Assembly (NCBI GenBank): GCA_027858855.1
Contig: JAQIBV010000056.1
Span: 1 to 64,000 of the forward strand
Direction: 5' to 3'
DNA length: 64,000 nt
Origin: Spirochaetota bacterium
GTDB taxonomy: Bacteria > Spirochaetota > UBA4802 > JAFGJZ01
The translations under genes were made by a program, and so were the position numbers. Positions within the stretch are counted from its first letter, which is position 1; each line of letters opens with the position of its first letter. The notes below the pieces were generated by a model that searched no databases, was not told where the DNA came from, and worked only from the letters and a program-made list of their open reading frames with translations. Shown here piece after piece: positions 51,768 through 60,400 of this stretch.

Positions 51768-52034
51768 TTAACTGGAAGCTGACAAGAATTTCTTCCAAAG
51801 GCCCTGTTTCTTTAAAAGATTAAGGATTGTATCGGTAGGCTGCGCACCGCAGTTTAACCACTTCATCACCTTCTCTTCATCTACATTAAACTGCTCTCCG
51901 CTTACCAACACAGGCTGATACTGACCAAGGTTGTCAAGAACCGCACCATCACGACGCTTTCGATGATCAATAGCAACTACACGGTAAAAGGGTCTTTTTT
52001 TTGTCCCAACACGCTGTAATCGTATCTTTACCAA
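51768..52034 (-). CDS. rpsP: Ribosomal protein S16
   Basis: About 88 residues from TTG at 52034, giving the family start (M)VKIRLQRVGTKKRPFYRVVAIDHRKRRDG. GGAGG lies seven bases upstream; the longer frame to 52049 includes that site and is rejected. First gene of the operon, behind a strong promoter. Confidence 0.96.
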   Translation of the reverse strand: MVKIRLQRVGTKKRPFYRVVAIDHRKRRDGAVLDNLGQYQPVLVSGEQFNVDEEKVMKWLNCGAQPTDTILNLLKKQGLWKKFLSASS

Positions 52035-52065
52035 TTGAATTTCCTCCAAGTATAGTTAGAGGACG

Positions 52066-52093
52066 ATTATTGAGAATCGCCCTTTTTTGTCAA
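52066..52093 (-). promoter_or_regulatory. Sigma-70-type promoter of the rpsP operon
   Basis: On the minus strand, TTGACA (52088-52093) and AATAAT (52066-52071) are 16 bp apart. The predicted start is about 25 bases before the rpsP TTG. This is the only strong promoter seen for the ten-gene run down to yraN. Confidence 0.75.
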
Positions 52094-52230
52094 GATTAAT
52101 ATCTGCAAGTAATTTTCATTACTCCTCAGATAAGGCTTCTTACCAGTAATAATGATAATGCTAATGCTAATGAGATTGATACTTTAAAACCCAGCATTTA
52201 AGGGAGTTGTCAGCTGAACTCCTTCCCTTT

Positions 52231-53238
52231 TTAAAAGGTATCGACATCAAGCGACAGAACCTTCTCTTTCTGCTTGTTTTTAATTATCTCTATACGAGCA
52301 TTCCCTGTTCTGTGAAAAACAAAAACAACAGTCTCACCAGGTTTACACATTTTCGAAAACCGAACTCGACGCTGCTCTTCATCATCAATCCATACCTCAT
52401 AAAATGACTCTTCACTGTCTTTTGGCACAACAAAGGAGACCTTTTCATATGACTGATAATAACGGTTTTCACGTTCGTAATAGGCTACCGTCAAAAGGAG
52501 TTCTGCACCATCCTCTACAACTGTACCCGGCTTGATTGTCTGCTCCAGAATCTTTCCTGAATCTTCAGGTGAATCGGCCGGAACAATCTTCTGTCGAACC
52601 GAAAGCCCCAAAGACAACACGAGGTCAAAACCAAGATCTATATGCTGCCCAACAAGGTCAGGCATCGCCGAATCGCGCCCCAGAACACCCATCGAAACAA
52701 GCAGGTTCACCTTTGAATGAGGTGCAACCTTTTCTCCTGCACGGGGACTCTGCTCTATTACAATGCCATCCTCATGATCGGCTGACGGAATATAAGAGAC
52801 AACCCCAATCCCCAAAGAGACCTTTTTTTCGCCAATATGGAGTGTTGACAGCTTGTTTTTTGCTATCACCAGAGGACTACCGTCCACCTTAGGAACATCA
52901 ACCTTAAAGTTACTGCGACTCACAACAAGCCGAACACGACTATCTTTCGGAATAATTTTACCCGACGGAGGGTGCTGTCTTAATATTAGACCGCTGGCGA
53001 CATCCGAGGCATCATGAAACGAAATCACTGGCCTGAGTTCACGATTAACCAGTGTATTGTAAACGGATTTAAAATCCTTTCCGGTTACATCGGGCATCCT
53101 GACCTTGCCGGCAGGCTGATTCAACTTCACAAGCATAAAAGTCGAAACCAGCATAAAAAAGGTTACATAAACCACCATAAGCACAAAAAACTTTCTATTA
53201 CGCACAAAAAAACCGGGCTTTTTCTGACTATCTTCCAT
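52231..53238 (-). CDS. Membrane-anchored PASTA-domain protein
   Basis: About 335 residues from the ATG at 53238, which has GAGG six bases upstream. One membrane helix (about 19-38, FVLMVVYVTFFMLVSTFMLV) is followed by three extracytoplasmic PASTA domains (MPDVTGKDFKSVYNTLVNRELRPV..., VPKVDGSPLVIAKNKLSTLHI..., MPDLVGQHIDLGFDLVLSLGL...), and a C-terminal beta region. PASTA domains bind peptidoglycan precursors or penicillins. No Ser/Thr-kinase domain is fused, unlike the PASTA kinases of Gram-positives. It lies upstream of the rpsP operon, and a possible RNA structure precedes it. Confidence 0.9.
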   Translation of the reverse strand: MEDSQKKPGFFVRNRKFFVLMVVYVTFFMLVSTFMLVKLNQPAGKVRMPDVTGKDFKSVYNTLVNRELRPVISFHDASDVASGLILRQHPPSGKIIPKDSRVRLVVSRSNFKVDVPKVDGSPLVIAKNKLSTLHIGEKKVSLGIGVVSYIPSADHEDGIVIEQSPRAGEKVAPHSKVNLLVSMGVLGRDSAMPDLVGQHIDLGFDLVLSLGLSVRQKIVPADSPEDSGKILEQTIKPGTVVEDGAELLLTVAYYERENRYYQSYEKVSFVVPKDSEESFYEVWIDDEEQRRVRFSKMCKPGETVVFVFHRTGNARIEIIKNKQKEKVLSLDVDTF

Positions 53239-53721
53239 CAATTTCCTCAACATTTAACAGGGCATTTTCCGAAAAACTAACTTTAAAGACGCTTTTTATT
53301 GCAATCGCCCGCCGTATGGCGACTTTGGCAACAAGAGTCGTGCTAAAAACATAGGTTTCAGAAGCTCCATACATATAATAGCAGCACATAGAACGCCCCC
53401 CGCAAATAGGGGCGAAGACTGTTTGATTAAACAGAGTGTCGCAACAATTCGATTGTATATCAACAACGCCCCTATTTACAGTCAAGTATTAATTAGACAT
53501 TTTCTTCCAGCGCCGGCGTGAGCCCAACTTCAAGACTGAAGACTCATTACAAGATCGAACTGCGCCCCTTTTTATTAGCTGAAAAAAGTTTAATTGTCAA
53601 TTAAAATGCCCAGTTGCTGATAAAGCTACTTTTTCAACCGGTTTCAAGAATTATTCTTTACAATATCATGCAAAATTCTACATTTTTTTAAAGCATTCAA
53701 AAGATTTTAAATGGAGGAGCA
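53239..53721. other. Divergent gap with competing inverted repeats (53394-53477)
   Basis: AAATAGGGGCG-type arms 53404-53414 and 53467-53477 are an exact 11-bp inverted repeat. The GGGGCG part of the left arm (53409-53414) can instead pair with CGCCCC at 53394-53399, giving a shorter alternative hairpin. A further small stem, CTGTTT/AAACAG, lies between the long arms. This looks like a structured leader or small RNA, strand undecided. An open frame across it (minus, 53228-53485) has no ribosome site and is not called. Confidence 0.45.
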
Positions 53722-54930
53722 ATGAACAACAGGGATCTTTTAAAAAGCATACCTGTTTTTTCCGGTATTAATGATGACGATGCAGATGAGATCCTTCCGC
53801 TTACGCACCAGCTTTATTTCAAAAAGGGGTCAGTTATCATTACTGAAGGCTCCGAAGGCAGTTCGATGTACATCCTCATCGATGGCAAGGTTAAGGTTAC
53901 TAAAGCTGAAAACCTTGAATCCGAAGTATTTATCGCGACTCTTGAAGCCGGCTCTTTTTTTGGAGAGCTCTCTCTTTTAGATGACATGCCCCGCTCTGCC
54001 AATGTAATCGCAGACGAAGACTGCTCTATGCTGCACCTGAAAAAAAGAGATTTTGACAACCTGTTAAACAGCAATCTGCGAATTTCCAACACATTTTACA
54101 AAAATTGCCTTACTGAAACATTTTCGCGTTTTCGACGTGCAAATCAAAACTTTACTTTTTCACAGCACATCCTGAGGGAAAAATCGGAAACCCTCGACGA
54201 ACTGAATCGCGATCTTTCACTTGCAAAAGAGGTTCAGAACTACTTTATCAATACGGGCTCACATAATCACGACAATACCGATATTCGCTATTCATACATC
54301 TATAGCCCCTGTCAGGAAATTGGCGGAGATTTTCTTAATGTTGTTCCAATCGAGAACAATTATATTAATATTATAATTGCCGATGTAGTTGGTCACGGAA
54401 TTACTGCAGCAATGGCAACTGGTGTTCTGAAAAGTGCCTTCTCTCTTTTTTCTGAGAGCTACGCTAACGAACCAGCCAAGCTGATGAAAAGCATCAACAA
54501 CCACTATTTTAAAATCATGTCCAGGTTTTACGCTACCTGCTATTACGGAAACCTCGACATCACAAATATGAACATCTCCTTTGCCAAGGGCGGGCATCAT
54601 CACCCACTTTTCTGGAAAGAGAGTGCCGGAGATTTTATCGAAATTGAGGCATCGGGTATTGGAATCGGCATTATGGAGACCGCTCAGTATAAAGACGTCA
54701 CCTATCCCGTCGAAAGCGGTGACAAAATTCTTTTCTATACAGACGGAATACTCGAGCAGCATAATCAAGAGCGCCAAATGTTCAGCGAAGAAAGACTTCG
54801 TAATACAATGCGTCACGCAATTCTGGAAGATGTTCCTGAAAAGCTGCAATATCTTCAAAAAGAGTTCAATACATTCTGCAACGGTTCAGCTATTGAAGAC
54901 GACATCACTCTTCTGTTGCTTGAAATATAG
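53722..54930 (+). CDS. cNMP-binding domain fused to PP2C (RsbU/SpoIIE) phosphatase
   Basis: 402 residues. Residues 1-125 are a cNMP-binding domain: SIPVFSGINDDDADEI, MYILIDGKVKV, and the cassette GSFFGELSLLDDMPRSANVIA, which keeps Gly-Glu and Arg-Ser-Ala. A coiled linker (EKSETLDELNRDLSLAKEVQNYF) leads to a PP2C/SpoIIE phosphatase domain with EIGGDFLNVV, IIADVVGHGITAAMATGVL, FAKGGHHHPLFW, and ILFYTDGILEQHN. Metal-binding Asp residues are in place. It should dephosphorylate an anti-sigma-antagonist-type Ser/Thr protein when cAMP binds. GGAGG precedes the ATG. It is the third cNMP-binding protein in the window. Confidence 0.92.
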   Translation: MNNRDLLKSIPVFSGINDDDADEILPLTHQLYFKKGSVIITEGSEGSSMYILIDGKVKVTKAENLESEVFIATLEAGSFFGELSLLDDMPRSANVIADEDCSMLHLKKRDFDNLLNSNLRISNTFYKNCLTETFSRFRRANQNFTFSQHILREKSETLDELNRDLSLAKEVQNYFINTGSHNHDNTDIRYSYIYSPCQEIGGDFLNVVPIENNYINIIIADVVGHGITAAMATGVLKSAFSLFSESYANEPAKLMKSINNHYFKIMSRFYATCYYGNLDITNMNISFAKGGHHHPLFWKESAGDFIEIEASGIGIGIMETAQYKDVTYPVESGDKILFYTDGILEQHNQERQMFSEERLRNTMRHAILEDVPEKLQYLQKEFNTFCNGSAIEDDITLLLLEI

Positions 54931-54950
54931 ACACTCTTTCCTCTAATTTG

Positions 54951-54979
54951 TTGACAGAGCATCACACATTTACTATATT
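54951..54979 (+). promoter_or_regulatory. Sigma-70-type promoter for cheD
   Basis: TTGACA (54951-54956) and TATATT (54974-54979) with a 17-bp spacer. The predicted start is about 40 bases before the cheD ATG. It begins 20 bases after the phosphatase stop. Confidence 0.75.
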
Positions 54980-55025
54980 CGTATTAAATAAAAATACCGC
55001 ATATTCCGCTTAAAGAGATATAACT

Positions 55026-55508
55026 ATGAGCATTGAACTTGTAAACGTTGGAGTCGCACAATTAAAAATTGCATCTTCCCCCGTTATCCTGAGAACCATT
55101 CTGGGCAGCTGCGTAGGTATATGCATCTACGACCGCAACAAAAAGATTGGCGGCTTGGCTCATATTCTCCTCTCTAAATCGACAAACCCGTCACAACCTG
55201 AAAAATTTGCAGACACCGCAATCCCGGCCCTTATTGATCAGCTTTTAAAACAGGGATGCAGGCGTGAATTTATGTCTGCAAAAATTGCCGGTGGAGCATC
55301 TATGTTCAAGTTTACCTCGCAAACACCGCTAGGACTTATCGGAGAGCATAATGTAGCAATGACAAAAAAGGTTCTAGAAGAGAAAAAAATACCCCTACTG
55401 AGTGAAGATACCGGAGGCTCTTCCGGACGTGTAATTGACTTTTATCTGGAAGATGGCCGGCTTAAGGTGAAAGCGGGGGGGCATGAAGAGTACTATTATA
55501 AGGTTTGA
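55026..55508 (+). CDS. cheD: CheD chemoreceptor glutamine deamidase
   Basis: 160 residues. The catalytic Cys29 is in LGSCVGICIYD and His46 in GGLAHILLS, as in the family. KIAGGASMF and EDTGGSSGR are also conserved CheD blocks. The enzyme deamidates Gln residues on methyl-accepting chemotaxis proteins and modulates CheC. AAAGAG precedes the ATG. It lies upstream of an HDOD gene, 48 bases apart. Confidence 0.96.
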   Translation: MSIELVNVGVAQLKIASSPVILRTILGSCVGICIYDRNKKIGGLAHILLSKSTNPSQPEKFADTAIPALIDQLLKQGCRREFMSAKIAGGASMFKFTSQTPLGLIGEHNVAMTKKVLEEKKIPLLSEDTGGSSGRVIDFYLEDGRLKVKAGGHEEYYYKV

Positions 55509-55555
55509 AGAAAAAGTAATTATCAGAGGTTACTGAAAGTTTAGCGGAGAAAGTG

Positions 55556-56416
55556 ATGCACGAACATATTAAAGAAAGAATAAAAACTGTAATTACCAAT
55601 TTGACCGCGCTTCCCTCTATGCCGGAAGTAGTCACGCGTATTATTAATATGGTTAATGATCCAAATGTCGATTTTAAAGTAGTAGCTCATGAAATTTCTC
55701 AGGATCAGGCAATTACAACCAATATTCTCAAACTCGCTAACTCTGCCTATTTCAGCAAAGGCAAAGAGATCTCTTCCATTGACAAAGCTCTGGTTACACT
55801 GGGCATGAAAGAGGTAAAGGACATTGTTGTTGTCGCGGCTACGAAACAGATCCTAGACAAACCGATTATTGGTTATGACCTTCCGAAAGGCGAACTGTGG
55901 AAGCATAACGTGGCTGTTGCAATGCTCGCAAAAAGAATAGCCCTGGACAAAAAGAAAAGAAACCTTGCCGACCTGGTTTTTACCGGAGGGATTATTCACG
56001 ATGTCGGGAAAACGGTGCTTGCCCTGTATGTAGCCAGCACATTTAAAGACATCATTCAGTCAACGATTGAGAATCAGATTACCTTTGCTCAGGCCGAGCA
56101 ACAGATAATGGGTTTCGACCACCAGGAAATTGGTCAGATAATACTGAAAAAATGGAAGTTTCCTGAAGTTTTACAAAACATCGTCCGCTACCACCATGAT
56201 ACAGACAATGCGCCCGAAGCCGACATTGAGGCTGTATCAATTGTTCACATCGCAAACACAATCTGCCAGATGGCCGGAATTGGCATCGGAGGAGACGGTC
56301 TCTATTATGAACTTTCCGGCAAGGCGATCGAAACTGCGGGCTTAGACGATACAGAGCTTCAGTACTATTACAGCCTTACCCCAGAATTATTAAAACAGGC
56401 TCGGCAGATAATGTAA
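55556..56416 (+). CDS. HDOD-domain signalling protein
   Basis: 286 residues from the ATG at 55556 (GGAGAAAGTG upstream; a GTG at 55553 is the alternative). HDOD features: LPSMPEVVTRIINMVNDPNVDFKVVAHEISQDQAITTNILKLANSAYFS, SIDKALVTLGMKEVKDIV, and an HD-like segment with VFTGGIIHDVGKTVLALY, then RYHHDTDNAPEADIEAVSIVHIANTIC. HDOD proteins act in signalling and are not general hydrolases; this one keeps an HD dyad (IHDVGK). Function unknown. Same transcript as cheD probably. Confidence 0.9.
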   Translation: MHEHIKERIKTVITNLTALPSMPEVVTRIINMVNDPNVDFKVVAHEISQDQAITTNILKLANSAYFSKGKEISSIDKALVTLGMKEVKDIVVVAATKQILDKPIIGYDLPKGELWKHNVAVAMLAKRIALDKKKRNLADLVFTGGIIHDVGKTVLALYVASTFKDIIQSTIENQITFAQAEQQIMGFDHQEIGQIILKKWKFPEVLQNIVRYHHDTDNAPEADIEAVSIVHIANTICQMAGIGIGGDGLYYELSGKAIETAGLDDTELQYYYSLTPELLKQARQIM

Positions 56417-56436
56417 CCTGCCGAAACCCTAAAATG

Positions 56437-57615
56437 CTACTCTATTTCAGAAACTGCCTTCTTAATTATTGGAAGAGCCGCTTCGATTATCTTTTCATCA
56501 ATACAGTATGCCATGCGAACATAACCCGGACCACCAAATCCACTTCCAGGTACAACCAATACACCGTATTTTTTCAGGTGGTTAACAAAGTCTACATCAT
56601 TCTCGAAGGGGCTCTTAACAAAAAGATAAAAGGCGCCCTCTGGTTTAGCAAATTCAAGACCCGCCTCTTTCAAGCCATTCACAAACAATTTTCGCCGCTT
56701 GTCATATATCGAGACATCAACCTTTTCATCTGCCAACTCTCCAACAACACGCTGAATGAAAGCAGGAGCATTTACAAAACCCAAAATTCTGTTACAGAGA
56801 ATCAGCGCGTTCATTACCAATCCACAATCATCCATACCCGGATTCTGTGCAATATAACCAATACGCTCTCCCGGAAGTGATAGTGTTTTTGAAAAAGAGG
56901 TTACCACAAAGGACTCGCTATAAAGCGACAGAACAGGTGGCACAACGATACCGTCATATACAATCTCCCGATAGGGTTCGTCCGCTACAAGATATATGTG
57001 ACGCCCCTCCTCCTTATGACGCTTAAGCAGAGAAGCCAGTTTTTCAAGCGATTCAGCACTGTACACACGGCCGGTCGGATTATGTGGAGAATTGATAAGT
57101 ACAATACGAGTCTTGTCGGTTATCGCCCTATCAATGGCATCAATATCGATAGAAAAATCAGTTTTAGATTCAACCGGAACAAGCCTGGCTTTATGATTAG
57201 AGGCATAAGCGCCATATTCGGCAAAATAGGGTTTTGGTACTACAATCTCTTCATCAGGATTAAGAAGCGCGCGAAAAAGTACATTTAACCCTCCGGCAGC
57301 TCCTACCGTCATTACAACATTATTCGCACCAACATCACACGCATGATCAGAAGAGGCTTTTTTAGCCATAACCTCCCGCACATTCTCATAGCCAGCGTTC
57401 GGCATGTAACCATGAACATTTTTCGAACGATCGGTCGCAACCGAGCCTGCAATGCTGTAATATTTCTCGGGGGGGGCTACATCAGGGTTACCGATTGTAA
57501 AATCGAAAACCTTATCTGCACCAAGAGTTTTCTTCAACTCTATTCCCTCTTCAAACATCTTTCTTATCCATGAAGAGCCGGCTATCGAAGCCTTGATTTG
57601 ATCTGCTACAGGCAT
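56437..57615 (-). CDS. Class I/II pyridoxal-phosphate aminotransferase
   Basis: 392 residues of the AspC-like fold. The PLP-binding lysine is Lys243 in TSFSKTLSLPGERIGY; NSPHNPTGRVY carries the cofactor-contacting Asn, VADEPYREIVY the Asp, and the C-terminal region has VRMAYCIDE with the carboxylate-binding Arg. AAGAGG precedes the ATG. The substrate is not predictable from sequence alone; aspartate, alanine and aromatic acids are possible. A link to the aryl-pyruvate operon (35.2-40.5 kb) is only conjecture, since it lies 16 kb away. Confidence 0.9.
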   Translation of the reverse strand: MPVADQIKASIAGSSWIRKMFEEGIELKKTLGADKVFDFTIGNPDVAPPEKYYSIAGSVATDRSKNVHGYMPNAGYENVREVMAKKASSDHACDVGANNVVMTVGAAGGLNVLFRALLNPDEEIVVPKPYFAEYGAYASNHKARLVPVESKTDFSIDIDAIDRAITDKTRIVLINSPHNPTGRVYSAESLEKLASLLKRHKEEGRHIYLVADEPYREIVYDGIVVPPVLSLYSESFVVTSFSKTLSLPGERIGYIAQNPGMDDCGLVMNALILCNRILGFVNAPAFIQRVVGELADEKVDVSIYDKRRKLFVNGLKEAGLEFAKPEGAFYLFVKSPFENDVDFVNHLKKYGVLVVPGSGFGGPGYVRMAYCIDEKIIEAALPIIKKAVSEIE

Positions 57616-57833
57616 ATTATTTCCTCTTGAAATTGGTTTTTAAGAGTTCCATTTACGCACATTACCCCATTTTTTTCAACTAACAATCAGTTACATTGAA
57701 CAATAGGTGTTTTCAAAGTACCGGTTTTTTAGCAGATAATTAGCCCGCTTAATCAGATCCGAACAGGGATTGTCCTGGCAAAATTCTGAAAGTTAACTAA
57801 TATGGGAAAAGTTCATTTACAGAAACAACCTAT

Positions 57834-58508
57834 CTACTCGGGTCGGGTTTTAATTTCAACTTCGCGCATAGGGTGATCATTGGGCAACTCTCCTAAATCC
57901 CTTTTTATTAATTGTACAGTATTGTCGTCATAGGGGTAAAAGAGAATTGTATTGGAAAGCACCATAAATCGTTTGTTACCCGACTTTTTATTCAGAATGA
58001 AACCGCGGCCATCGCCGGCTTTTGGTAACAACATGGCCAGATGCTTTCCTGCATGCGCATCAACCTTTCCGGAAACATAGCGGTCTAGTTTGCCGGAAAG
58101 AACTCCCGGATACGCTATAACTCCGGCAGTAACACTAAAGGCTGCATCTTTCGCGGATCGTTCAGTTAACAGAAAAAACCCCCTAGAACCCTCTTCGGCG
58201 CCTTTGACAGGAAACTCGAGAGCGGCAATATGGTATTCACCCGGCTTAAGTGAAAAATAGTAGAATTTGTCTCCACGCTGATAATCGCTGGGAATTAAAG
58301 ATGCGGGATCATCAACACGATAGATATACAGTTGATTGAGCGCATGGAAATTAACCGTTCGCTTGAGCGGAAGGGAAATGCGCAGACAAACCGCACCCAT
58401 TTGTTCCACCTTCACCTCATCAACAGGAGGAGTGATTGGTGGAGCAGTTACCACCTGACGCGCACAACCAATAAGCAGAAGAATGCTGACTATTATAATT
58501 CTTTTCAC
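57834..58508 (-). CDS. Lipoprotein of unknown function
   Basis: 224 residues with a short lipoprotein signal ending LLLIGC (Cys near residue 14). The mature region shows no motif I recognise; beta-rich blocks include YYFSLKPGEYHIAALEFPV, close to a carboxypeptidase-regulatory-like or DUF2846-like beta fold. The GTG start follows directly on the patatin gene's stop, so the two are on one transcript. Confidence 0.7.
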   Translation of the reverse strand: MKRIIIVSILLLIGCARQVVTAPPITPPVDEVKVEQMGAVCLRISLPLKRTVNFHALNQLYIYRVDDPASLIPSDYQRGDKFYYFSLKPGEYHIAALEFPVKGAEEGSRGFFLLTERSAKDAAFSVTAGVIAYPGVLSGKLDRYVSGKVDAHAGKHLAMLLPKAGDGRGFILNKKSGNKRFMVLSNTILFYPYDDNTVQLIKRDLGELPNDHPMREVEIKTRPE

Positions 58509-59486
58509 TTATCGCACGATCTTCCTTAATAGTTTTTTGCGGTTTTTTTCGACAGCAGCCTGACCTATTTGAAGAACCTCACTGCCACTATCAAAATCTA
58601 GACCGCTTATTTCACGCACTTCTGGCTCAATAAGAACCGTTGGCTTATTATAACGCAACAGCGCGTAAGTATTCATATATTCCATTACCTCCATCGACTG
58701 CATAAAGACATCAATAATCGAAGGCAATTCCCGACCCTTATGAGTATCCTCTTCAACATCCTCTAAGGATAGAGCCGATGTAATAAACTTGAACCAGCCT
58801 GAAGCATTAATTTTTATGTGTGAGGCAATACGATTGCCCATTGTTCTGCGTTTGCGTTTAAAAGCCAAATTCTTAAGCTTTTTTAATTTTTTGGCACCTT
58901 TCAGCTTTTCAGCACTTGGGTGCAGATTTACTGCAACAATTTTAGTAGCACCCATCTGACGGACAATATCTACCGGAATAGGATTGGCAACTCCGCCATC
59001 AATAAGAATGCGCCCCTGATATTCATGCGGAACAAAGATACCCGGAATAGAAATGCTACCCCTGACGGCCTGCAACAGATTTCCAGTACGCATAACTACT
59101 GGATTGCCGGTAAAATAATCTGTTGAAATAATTGCCAGCTTTCCCGGTAAATCCTCTATGTCCGCTTCAGGATCAATAAAGCGCTCTAAAAATTTCATTA
59201 TTCTTTTTCCCGAGATTATTCCACTCCTAGGGAAAACCGGGTCAACCAGGTGAACGATGTCTTTCCAGGTAAAAGAACCAAACTCATTCTTAAACTGTGT
59301 TAAAGTGCCGGAATAATAGACAGCCCCAATCAGAGCCCCAATACTGGAACCGGCAATGCAGTCGATTTCGACATCGTGCTCATCAAGAAATTCCAAAACA
59401 TTAATATGCGCGAGCCCCTTTGCGCCTCCGCTTGATAGTGCTACACCAACTTTTTTTTTCTTAAAATTTGAAAATAATCCAAACAT
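58509..59486 (-). CDS. Patatin-like phospholipase (RssA-type)
   Basis: 325 residues. The oxyanion loop SSGGAKGLAH, the nucleophile elbow GSSIG with Ser48, and the Asp163 dyad in LIDGGVANP are all present, so the enzyme should be active. RssA-type enzymes are serine esterases acting on phospholipids or acyl esters. No signal peptide is visible, so it is probably cytoplasmic. GAGAGGA precedes the ATG. Flanked by a lipoprotein and a lipase gene on the same strand with gaps of under ten bases. Confidence 0.93.
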   Translation of the reverse strand: MFGLFSNFKKKKVGVALSSGGAKGLAHINVLEFLDEHDVEIDCIAGSSIGALIGAVYYSGTLTQFKNEFGSFTWKDIVHLVDPVFPRSGIISGKRIMKFLERFIDPEADIEDLPGKLAIISTDYFTGNPVVMRTGNLLQAVRGSISIPGIFVPHEYQGRILIDGGVANPIPVDIVRQMGATKIVAVNLHPSAEKLKGAKKLKKLKNLAFKRKRRTMGNRIASHIKINASGWFKFITSALSLEDVEEDTHKGRELPSIIDVFMQSMEVMEYMNTYALLRYNKPTVLIEPEVREISGLDFDSGSEVLQIGQAAVEKNRKKLLRKIVR

Positions 59487-59495
59487 CTTTTCCTC

Positions 59496-60398
59496 TCAAA
59501 AACCCCTGTTTTTCAGATCTTCAACTACTGATACATAAAAGGTATGCAACTGCGGAATCTGTCTACCGGAGAATTGATACAAGCCTACAATGTCAGCGTG
59601 ATTGAGCTCTGAATAAGAACCAACAGTAACAATGCCCTTATAATCTCCCCACTGTGCCGACCTCTCACTTACCAGCCCATCGTTAGGGCCATCCAGTTCA
59701 TAATGAAGTTTATAAATCTTTTGCCATACAATAGCTGGATAATTTTCGGTTATTACAGATGTATAACTCTGATAATAGACCTGCGGCATGTCGGGTACCT
59801 CTTTATTGAAATCGGCCATATGCGTGGTTGTGAGTGCACGCCCCGCCGCTTCTGGGTCAGGCGACATGTCTCCAAAAAGAATACCCACAGTAGCGACTAT
59901 TGTCACGATTAATTTCCCATTTATTTCATTCATGTCAATTTGATTGTAAATATAGTCGGCAATAACAGACCCGCGATGAGGCGTAGAAATTGTTGTGAGC
60001 GAAGCAACAAAAGGAGCCATTTCTAAACGGGAGATCATGTAACGGGATTCTATCCCCCCCTTTGAGTGGGCGATAATATTTACCTTCTTTGCACCGGTCA
60101 GGTTGCAGATTTCAAGAATACGATCCTTTAGCAGTGCTGCATTGTCCTCATGATCGCCCCAGGCTGGGTGACGGGACAGGAATACCTGTGCTCCCCGTTG
60201 CTGAAGATGAGATGGGATTTGCCCCCAATAGGAAATTAGCGGCAATGCATCGGGAACGGCAATTCCATGAACCAGAATGACAGGATACTTAACAGCACAA
60301 GTCATAATAGACTCTTGTCGCAAGTCTCTCTTACAGGAAAGAAGCAAAAGCGAAAATCCTAAAACAGAAGCATACATTAGGTAACGGAGGAATATCAT
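59496..60398 (-). CDS. Lipoprotein triacylglycerol lipase (alpha/beta hydrolase)
   Basis: 300 residues with a lipoprotein signal ending LLLLSC (Cys22). Alpha/beta-hydrolase features are YPVILVHGIAVPD and NIIAHSKGGIESRYM, with Ser112 as nucleophile (AHSKGG, near the usual GHSxGG), and DGLVSERSAQW and NHADIVG supplying Asp and His. It resembles family I.1/I.2 lipases that hydrolyse long-chain triacylglycerols. No dedicated foldase gene is adjacent. Envelope-anchored lipase is inferred. Transcribed with the patatin and HD genes. Confidence 0.88.
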   Translation of the reverse strand: MIFLRYLMYASVLGFSLLLLSCKRDLRQESIMTCAVKYPVILVHGIAVPDALPLISYWGQIPSHLQQRGAQVFLSRHPAWGDHEDNAALLKDRILEICNLTGAKKVNIIAHSKGGIESRYMISRLEMAPFVASLTTISTPHRGSVIADYIYNQIDMNEINGKLIVTIVATVGILFGDMSPDPEAAGRALTTTHMADFNKEVPDMPQVYYQSYTSVITENYPAIVWQKIYKLHYELDGPNDGLVSERSAQWGDYKGIVTVGSYSELNHADIVGLYQFSGRQIPQLHTFYVSVVEDLKNRGF

Positions 60399-60400
60399 TA

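Noticed and set aside
53394-53477. tmRNA, 6S RNA or SRP RNA
   Set aside because: No tRNA-like end, no conserved SRP loop, and size and pairing do not fit; kept only as an unassigned structure.
53228-53485. 85-codon minus-strand open frame before the PASTA gene
   Set aside because: No ribosome site, odd Cys-rich composition, and it crosses the inverted-repeat structure and the true PASTA start; treated as chance.
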